NCBI GenBank assembly: GCA_028280565.1
Contig: JANQLQ010000278.1
Location: forward strand, 1-37,994
Direction of reading: 5' to 3'
Origin: Fulvivirga sp.
GTDB lineage: Bacteria; Bacteroidota; Bacteroidia; Cytophagales; Cyclobacteriaceae
DNA length: 37,994 bases
A program made the position numbers and the translations under genes. Positions 33,250 to 37,994 of the stretch are shown here, one piece after another (the stretch's first letter is position 1; each line of letters opens with the position of its first letter). The notes under the pieces are model-generated. The model did not search any database. It was not told the DNA's origin and was given only the letters and a program-made list of their open reading frames with translations.

Positions 33250-34617
33250 ATGAAGAGTAAGCCCGAGCAGATTCATTTTATTGCCATTGGAGGGAGTGTA
33301 ATGCATAACCTGGCACTTGAATTAAGCGGTAAAGGTCATACAGTTACAGGTTCTGACGACGAGATTTTTGAACCCTCGCGTTCGAGATTGGAGGCACGCG
33401 GGCTTTTGCCTGCCACAGAAGGCTGGGATACGGACAGGATACATAAAGACCTGGATGCGGTCATCATCGGGATGCACGCCCGGAAGGATAACCCCGAACT
33501 AAAAAGAGCCCAAGAACTTGGACTGGCTATTTATTCCTTCCCGGAATTTATTTACGAACGGTCATTAGATAAGCAGCGGGTGGTTATAGCTGGAAGTCAT
33601 GGTAAAACTACGATCACGGCTATGATCATGCACGTTTTGAATTACTTTGACCGGCAATTTGATTATGTGGTAGGCGCCTCGATCCGTGGGTTTGAAACCA
33701 TGGTAAAACTTTCAGACGCGCCTATGATCATTATAGAAGGTGATGAATACTTATCTTCTCCGCTGGATCCCACCCCTAAATTTTTAAGGTATAATCACCA
33801 CCTAGGCCTGATCTCGGGAGTGGCGTGGGATCATGTGAACGTGTTTCCTTCGGAGGATGAGTACGTAAAGCAATTTGAGATCTTTGCCGACGCTACCCCA
33901 AAGGCAGGGTGCCTGGTATATTATGAAGAAGATGCGATGACCTCGGTGATCGGCGGTAAGGAAAGAGCAGATGTAGTGGCCACCGGGTATAAAACACATC
34001 CGCACATTATAGAACACGGAGTTACCTACCTGTTACACGGCGAACACAATGTGCCTTTGAAGATCTTCGGAAAGCACAACCTGCAAAACATCAGTGGAGC
34101 CCTGGAGGTGCTCACAAAGATCGGGATCAGCGAAGATCAATTTTACCGGGCCATATCGAGTTTTGAGGGGGCCTCCAAGCGGCTGGAACTTATAGCGGAA
34201 AAGTACGACGCTGCCGTGTACAAGGACTATGCCCACTCCCCGTCAAAAGTTCAAGCCACTACATTGGCACTGCGAGAGCAATATCCCGAACGCGACCTGG
34301 TAGCTTGCTTGGAATTACACACATTTAGCAGTCTTACGAAAGATTTTTTAAGCGAATACAAGGGAGCTATGAAGTTCTCTTACAAACCCATCGTATACTT
34401 TAACCCGGACACGGTTCAAAGAAAAGGACTGGCGCCGATATCCGCCGATGATATAGCTACCGCCTTTGACGAACGCAGTTTGACAGTATTCAACCAAAAG
34501 GAAAAACTGATGGAATACCTCAAAGGCCAGGATTGGAAAGATAAAAACCTGCTGATGATGACCTCGGGTACATTTGATCATTTGCCTTTCGAGGAATTAA
34601 AAAGCCTCATAAACTAA
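33250..34617 (+). CDS. mpl: Mpl-type UDP-N-acetylmuramate:peptide ligase (MurC-like)
   Basis: A Mur-ligase-family enzyme of the peptidoglycan recycling or synthesis pathway, joining a peptide to UDP-N-acetylmuramate with ATP. 455 aa. N-terminal nucleotide-sugar domain with FIAIGGSVMHNLALELSGKG (10-29), ATP-binding loop AGSHGKTTITAM (114-125), central domain with IIEGDEYLSSPLDPTPKFLR and the metal/Lys region, C-terminal domain (GASKRLELIAEKYDAAVYKD, YAHSPSKVQATTL). Bacteroidota annotations of this protein vary between Mpl and peptidoglycan synthetase; substrate preference (free L-Ala versus tripeptide) cannot be told from sequence here. The start follows directly on the AT-rich region. Confidence 0.82.
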   Translation: MKSKPEQIHFIAIGGSVMHNLALELSGKGHTVTGSDDEIFEPSRSRLEARGLLPATEGWDTDRIHKDLDAVIIGMHARKDNPELKRAQELGLAIYSFPEFIYERSLDKQRVVIAGSHGKTTITAMIMHVLNYFDRQFDYVVGASIRGFETMVKLSDAPMIIIEGDEYLSSPLDPTPKFLRYNHHLGLISGVAWDHVNVFPSEDEYVKQFEIFADATPKAGCLVYYEEDAMTSVIGGKERADVVATGYKTHPHIIEHGVTYLLHGEHNVPLKIFGKHNLQNISGALEVLTKIGISEDQFYRAISSFEGASKRLELIAEKYDAAVYKDYAHSPSKVQATTLALREQYPERDLVACLELHTFSSLTKDFLSEYKGAMKFSYKPIVYFNPDTVQRKGLAPISADDIATAFDERSLTVFNQKEKLMEYLKGQDWKDKNLLMMTSGTFDHLPFEELKSLIN

Positions 34618-34652
34618 TTTAACTTAAAACCTTTGCTCCAAAATATCCCGCC

Positions 34653-35465
34653 ATGCAACTTAATTTAAAGAATCCACTCACCGTTTTTGACTTAGAAACA
34701 ACCGGCACAAATATTGTCAATGACAGGATCGTTGAGATCTCTGTTGTTAAACTTATGCCTAACGGAGAGGAGATCGTAAAAACCCACAAAATCAATCCCA
34801 CGATTCCCATACCCGTAGAAAGTAGCCTGATCCATGGCATTTATGATGAGGATGTAAAAGACGCGCCTACCTTTAAAAATATAGCGAAAAGCCTGGCCAA
34901 ATTCTTAGAAGGTTCGGACCTGGCCGGCTTTAATGTACTCAAATTTGACATCCCGGTATTGGTAGAAGAGTTTTTACGCGCAAGCGTAGACTTTGATGTC
35001 AGCAAAAGGAAGGTGGTAGACGCACAGAAGATATTTCATATGATGGAAAAGCGTACACTTTCGGCGGCGTACAAGTTTTATTGCGGCAAACCGCTGGAGG
35101 ATGCCCATAGCGCCCAGGCCGACACATTAGCTACCGCCGAAGTACTTAAAGCACAAGTACATAAGTACGATGGACAGGATGTACTCGATAACCTGGGAAA
35201 AAAAATCGGGGTGATCACGAATGACGTAGAAAGCCTGCATAACCTTACGGCATCTAACCTCGTTGACCTCGCAGGGAGAATGGTGCTTAATCATAGCGGG
35301 GAGGCGGTTTTTAACTTTGGGAAGCACCGGCAGAAAAAAGTAGTGGATGTACTACGCAAAGAACCAAGCTACTATGATTGGATGATGAACGGCGATTTCC
35401 CCCAAGATACAAAAAGACGGCTCACCGAAATCAAATTAAAAGCCCTTTCGAATTTTGGAAAGTAA
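34653..35465 (+). CDS. DEDDh 3'-5' exonuclease (DNA polymerase III epsilon-like)
   Basis: A 270-aa exonuclease. The five catalytic residues are visible: FDLETTG (D13, E15), FNVLKFD (D99) and AHSAQAD (H152, D157). Domain about 8-170. The remaining C-terminal part, with AVFNFGKHRQKKVVDVLRKE (about 223-242) and PSYYDWMMNGDFP, looks like the small extra domain seen in RNase T/ExoX-type proteins, which contacts single-stranded substrates. It lies 35 bp downstream of the ligase gene, possibly on one transcript. It may act in proofreading or repair; a specific polymerase partner is not shown. Confidence 0.9.
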   Translation: MQLNLKNPLTVFDLETTGTNIVNDRIVEISVVKLMPNGEEIVKTHKINPTIPIPVESSLIHGIYDEDVKDAPTFKNIAKSLAKFLEGSDLAGFNVLKFDIPVLVEEFLRASVDFDVSKRKVVDAQKIFHMMEKRTLSAAYKFYCGKPLEDAHSAQADTLATAEVLKAQVHKYDGQDVLDNLGKKIGVITNDVESLHNLTASNLVDLAGRMVLNHSGEAVFNFGKHRQKKVVDVLRKEPSYYDWMMNGDFPQDTKRRLTEIKLKALSNFGK

Positions 35466-35912
35466 GAACGCATTGGTCTCCCGGTCTTTTTCTTAAATGA
35501 ATTAACAATTGTTTATTAGTTCGCTGTAAGGCCCTGGGCTGCTGGTATAGCATAGGGAATTTTTACTCCATGGCAGCAATACAACGCTTCAACTGCAAGG
35601 GTTAGGATATCTACAAACCCATATTACCATAATCTATCATCTAATAGGCTGATCTTCATCATGTCATCGTGCCTTACATTTCTCTAATCTTGTCGTAAAC
35701 AAAAGTAAAATGGGTTCAAAGGAACCCATTTTGAGAATGTAGAAACGACGACACCAGGCTGCGTAGAGGCTAGCACATATGGGCACAGTCCTAAAACATA
35801 AGGAATGTAAAATTGTAAGCCGGTTTAAAGTAAGGAGTTGTTAGCTACATCCAACACTTGAGGCATTGGAGAAAATAAATTTTAATACTGACAAAAACTA
35901 GTAAACATAATC
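35466..35912. other. Intergenic region with a strong hairpin
   Basis: No gene. The only clear feature is the perfect hairpin at 35707-35732 (separate entry). GC skew over the stretch is nearly neutral (about 75 G and 71 C over six lines counted by hand). The promoter of the CoA-transferase gene is expected here, but no TAnnTTTG box is convincing. Confidence 0.6.
35707..35732 (+). terminator. Perfect 11-bp hairpin, bidirectional terminator-like
   Basis: AAAATGGGTTC (35707-35717), loop AAAG, GAACCCATTTT (35722-35732). The stem has A-rich and T-rich ends, so it could end transcription from either side, although it lies about 240 bp after the exonuclease stop. The sequence after it (GAGAATG) does not extend the T-run. 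Confidence 0.45.
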
Positions 35913-37193
35913 ATGTCAAAGGCAAGCGAAGTTTTATCGAGCGTAAAAAGTGGCGATAATGTATTTGTCCACACGGCTGCAGCAGCACCGCAGGCTTTAG
36001 TAAATGGCCTGGTAGAAAGAGCCCCTGGATTAAAAGATGTTAATATCTACCATCTTCACACGGAAGGGGAAGCTCCCTATGTGAACCCTGAGTATGAAGG
36101 CATTTTTAACACAAATGCTTTTTTTATAGGCGCCAATGTGCGTAAGGCAATACGGGAAAAACGCGCAAGCTATATCCCTATTTTCCTTAGCGAGGTGCCT
36201 TCCTTGTTCCGGCGTGGGATCATCAATCTTGATGTAGCTATGATATCTGTTTCGCCCCCCGATAAGCACGGTTATTGTTCGTTAGGAGTTTCCGTAGATG
36301 CCTCTTTGGCAGCCATACAAGAAGCTAAAACCGTGGTGGCTCAAATTAACAGCCATATGCCACGAACACACGGAGAAGGCATTATCCACATTAGCAACAT
36401 AGACCACTTCATCGAAGAAGACGCTCCTATCCATGAAGCACATATCGCTAATATTAGCGAAGTAGAGCAAGCGATAGGGAAAAACGTGGTAGAATTGGTG
36501 GAAGATGGCGCAACCCTCCAAATGGGGATAGGTGCTATCCCCAATGCGGTTTTAAGCTACCTCGGGGGTCATAAGAACTTAGGCATCCACACGGAAATGT
36601 TTTCCGATGGTATACTGCCATTGGTAGAAAAAGGAGTGATCAACGGATCCATGAAAAAGAAACATCCGGGTAAACTGACCGCTACTTTTGCGGTGGGTAC
36701 CAAAAAGTTATACGATTTCATGGATGACAATCCTGTAGTGGTAATGCTGGACTGCTCCTATGTAAACGATACAGCGGTGATCAGGAAAAACCCCAAAGTG
36801 ACTGCCATTAACAGTGCCATAGAGATCGACTTGACCGGGCAAATATGTGCCGACTCCATAGGCCATTATATGTATTCTGGCGTAGGGGGTCAAATGGACT
36901 TTATCCGTGGAGCGTCCTTATCCCCGGGAGGTAAAGCTATCATAGCCCTGCCTTCTGTCACACGCAGGGGCGAATCAAGGATAGTACCTAGCCTCAAAGA
37001 AGGCGCCGGTGTAGTTACCACACGAGCGCACGTTCACTACGTGGTAACTGAATGGGGTATAGCTAATCTTTATGGCAAATCCTTGAAACAAAGAAGAAAG
37101 CTATTAATTGACATTGCTCACCCGGATCACAGGGAAGCCTTGGAAGAAGCTACTTTCGAGCGTCCCCAGGTGCACCCGGTAGCGGGAAGCTGA
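35913..37193 (+). CDS. Acetyl-CoA hydrolase/transferase family CoA-transferase
   Basis: Moves coenzyme A between carboxylic acids, most like 4-hydroxybutyrate or acetate CoA-transferase; 426 aa. N-terminal domain about 1-190 (FFIGANVRKAIREKRASYIP, MISVSPPDKHGYCSLGVSVD), C-terminal domain about 195-420. Catalytic glutamate E228 in GIHTEMFSDGILPL; conserved GIGAIPNAVLSYLGG before it and GVGGQMDFIRGASLSPGGKA later. No partner gene for butyrate or acetate metabolism lies in the window, so the exact acid substrates are open. Transcribed alone after a 447-bp gap. Confidence 0.9.
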   Translation: MSKASEVLSSVKSGDNVFVHTAAAAPQALVNGLVERAPGLKDVNIYHLHTEGEAPYVNPEYEGIFNTNAFFIGANVRKAIREKRASYIPIFLSEVPSLFRRGIINLDVAMISVSPPDKHGYCSLGVSVDASLAAIQEAKTVVAQINSHMPRTHGEGIIHISNIDHFIEEDAPIHEAHIANISEVEQAIGKNVVELVEDGATLQMGIGAIPNAVLSYLGGHKNLGIHTEMFSDGILPLVEKGVINGSMKKKHPGKLTATFAVGTKKLYDFMDDNPVVVMLDCSYVNDTAVIRKNPKVTAINSAIEIDLTGQICADSIGHYMYSGVGGQMDFIRGASLSPGGKAIIALPSVTRRGESRIVPSLKEGAGVVTTRAHVHYVVTEWGIANLYGKSLKQRRKLLIDIAHPDHREALEEATFERPQVHPVAGS

Positions 37194-37994
37194 TCAATAA
37201 TAAGATTTAAGGTTTCTATGTTTTAGAATTTGAGGTTTAACATTGGAAAAGGAAACGGCAGTGTCTTTAGGCATTGCCGTTACACTTTAAATGGAGGTGG
37301 TTTAAAAATCAATTTTTCTCCAAAAAAATCCCTATTCTTCTTAAACGGCTATTTCTTAGAGTAGGAAACCTCAAGCTTGACGAATTGTGAAAAAGTGTGA
37401 AGACAGTTCGATTTGAAACCAATGTAGCCTACTAAGCTACCTAGCCTTAAAATGAGGTTTTGAATACTTTCACAGTCTCTAAACCGGGGAGTAGCTTACG
37501 TTTTACGACAGAGCAGATTCCGGCTCTCGCAATGAGCCCTCTCACAACCACCGGCGCGGAATGACGGTCATTTTTTAATCGAGTCCAGATTTGTGAGAAA
37601 ACCAGGAACCTGGAATATGAAATCAGGAAAATAGTGGAGAATGGAAAAACTTAGGCAAGAAGTGAATTTGATCAATTGAATTATATAATCATAGGACACA
37701 AACGAGAACGCCCGGATTGCAAATCCTATGGCCTCGATAAGTACGCATTACGCTGCGCTAAATACGCACTAGGTGAAAGGAAGGGCATCATTTAAAATTC
37801 AAGGGGCGTATGTAGGGGAGACATCCAGGAACAGCACGGCACATTTGAGGCCTGTGCGCAAGCGGCCTATAGGGGCTGGGCAGCGCGTTTAGCGGGGAAA
37901 ATGGGCTTGGTTCCTGGCGCCCTTTTCTTTTGTTTCGTTTTCTTTTGGGCGCGCAAAAGAAAATGAAAACTGGGCTTAGGACCACAAAATCACG
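37194..37994. other. Gene-free stretch ending in repeats
   Basis: No gene. 37515-37570 holds a partial, rearranged version of the R2 element (GCAGATTCCGGCTCTCGC, then GCGGAATGACGG), 37562-37588 is an exact 27-nt match to 15294-15320, and 37690-37994 is repeat R1 copy C, cut by the window end. The rest is featureless. Confidence 0.65.
37690..37994. repeat. Dispersed repeat R1, copy C (runs off the window)
   Basis: The 5' block has CCCGGATTGCAAATCCTA and CTCGATAAGTACGCATTA like copy B; the 3' block matches copies A and B. Perfect terminal hairpin TTTTCTTTTG (37938-37947), loop GGCGCG, CAAAAGAAAA (37954-37963). Confidence 0.8.

Noticed and set aside
37788-37985. 65-aa open frame on the minus strand over repeat R1 copy C
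   Set aside because: The frame is not kept in copies A and B, has low-complexity Lys/Arg/Pro text, and lies within a dispersed non-coding repeat.
1-37994. CRISPR array
   Set aside because: Repeats are dispersed or tandem without regular unique spacers, and no cas genes occur.
1-37994. tRNA, rRNA or insertion sequence with transposase
   Set aside because: No T-loop/anticodon arrangement, rRNA core sequence or transposase frame was seen in the gaps. A tRNA/rRNA covariance search was not possible here.

Overview
This is chromosomal DNA from a member of the Bacteroidota, most likely a Cytophagales-type environmental bacterium. Evidence: two SusC/SusD loci with FecR anti-sigma genes (one with its ECF sigma factor), a GlsA/GlsB-like aminolipid acyltransferase pair, an Mpl-type ligase next to dnaB, many lipoproteins with a Bacteroidota-style lipobox, and promoter-like TAnnTTTG motifs. 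The species cannot be named from sequence alone. No rRNA, tRNA, transposase, phage gene or CRISPR array was seen.

Layout. 1-892: non-coding, two repeats. 893-7988 (+): fecR, susC, susD and a lipoprotein glycerophosphodiester phosphodiesterase. 7989-8547: a duplicated 72-nt element. 8548-9753 (-): DUF763 protein. 10063-12261 (-): GH3 beta-glucosidase. 12262-13859: a gene graveyard with a large hairpin repeat, the C-terminal half of a Pycsar-effector-type membrane protein, an unrecognised C-terminal fragment and an AraC N-terminal stub. 13860-14654 (+): a lipoprotein. 14655-15460: repeats. 15461-23420 (-): ECF sigma, fecR, susC, susD and a purple acid phosphatase. 23760-26885 (+): a GNAT acetyltransferase and two serine beta-lactamase-fold hydrolases. 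26886-27789: repeats. 27790-29555 (+): an O-acyltransferase and an N-acyltransferase that overlap. 29556-30256: repeats. 30257-32936 (-): MDR oxidoreductase and dnaB. 32937-33249: DnaA-box-like sites beside an AT-rich tract. 33250-37193 (+): Mpl-type ligase, DEDDh exonuclease, CoA-transferase. 37194-37994: repeats.

How it fits together. Each SusCD locus ends in a secreted phosphohydrolase lipoprotein: a glycerophosphodiesterase in one, a purple acid phosphatase in the other. Together they could strip phosphate stepwise from glycerophosphodiesters. Both loci have a hairpin in the fecR-susC leader and another at the susD-phosphohydrolase boundary. The intergenic DNA is unusually rich in dispersed palindromic repeats of at least five families. 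The clearest leads are the phosphoester pair of loci, the repeat mosaic, the deletion scar holding a Pycsar-effector remnant, and a possible replication-origin-like region beside dnaB. I found no intact new defence or mobile system.
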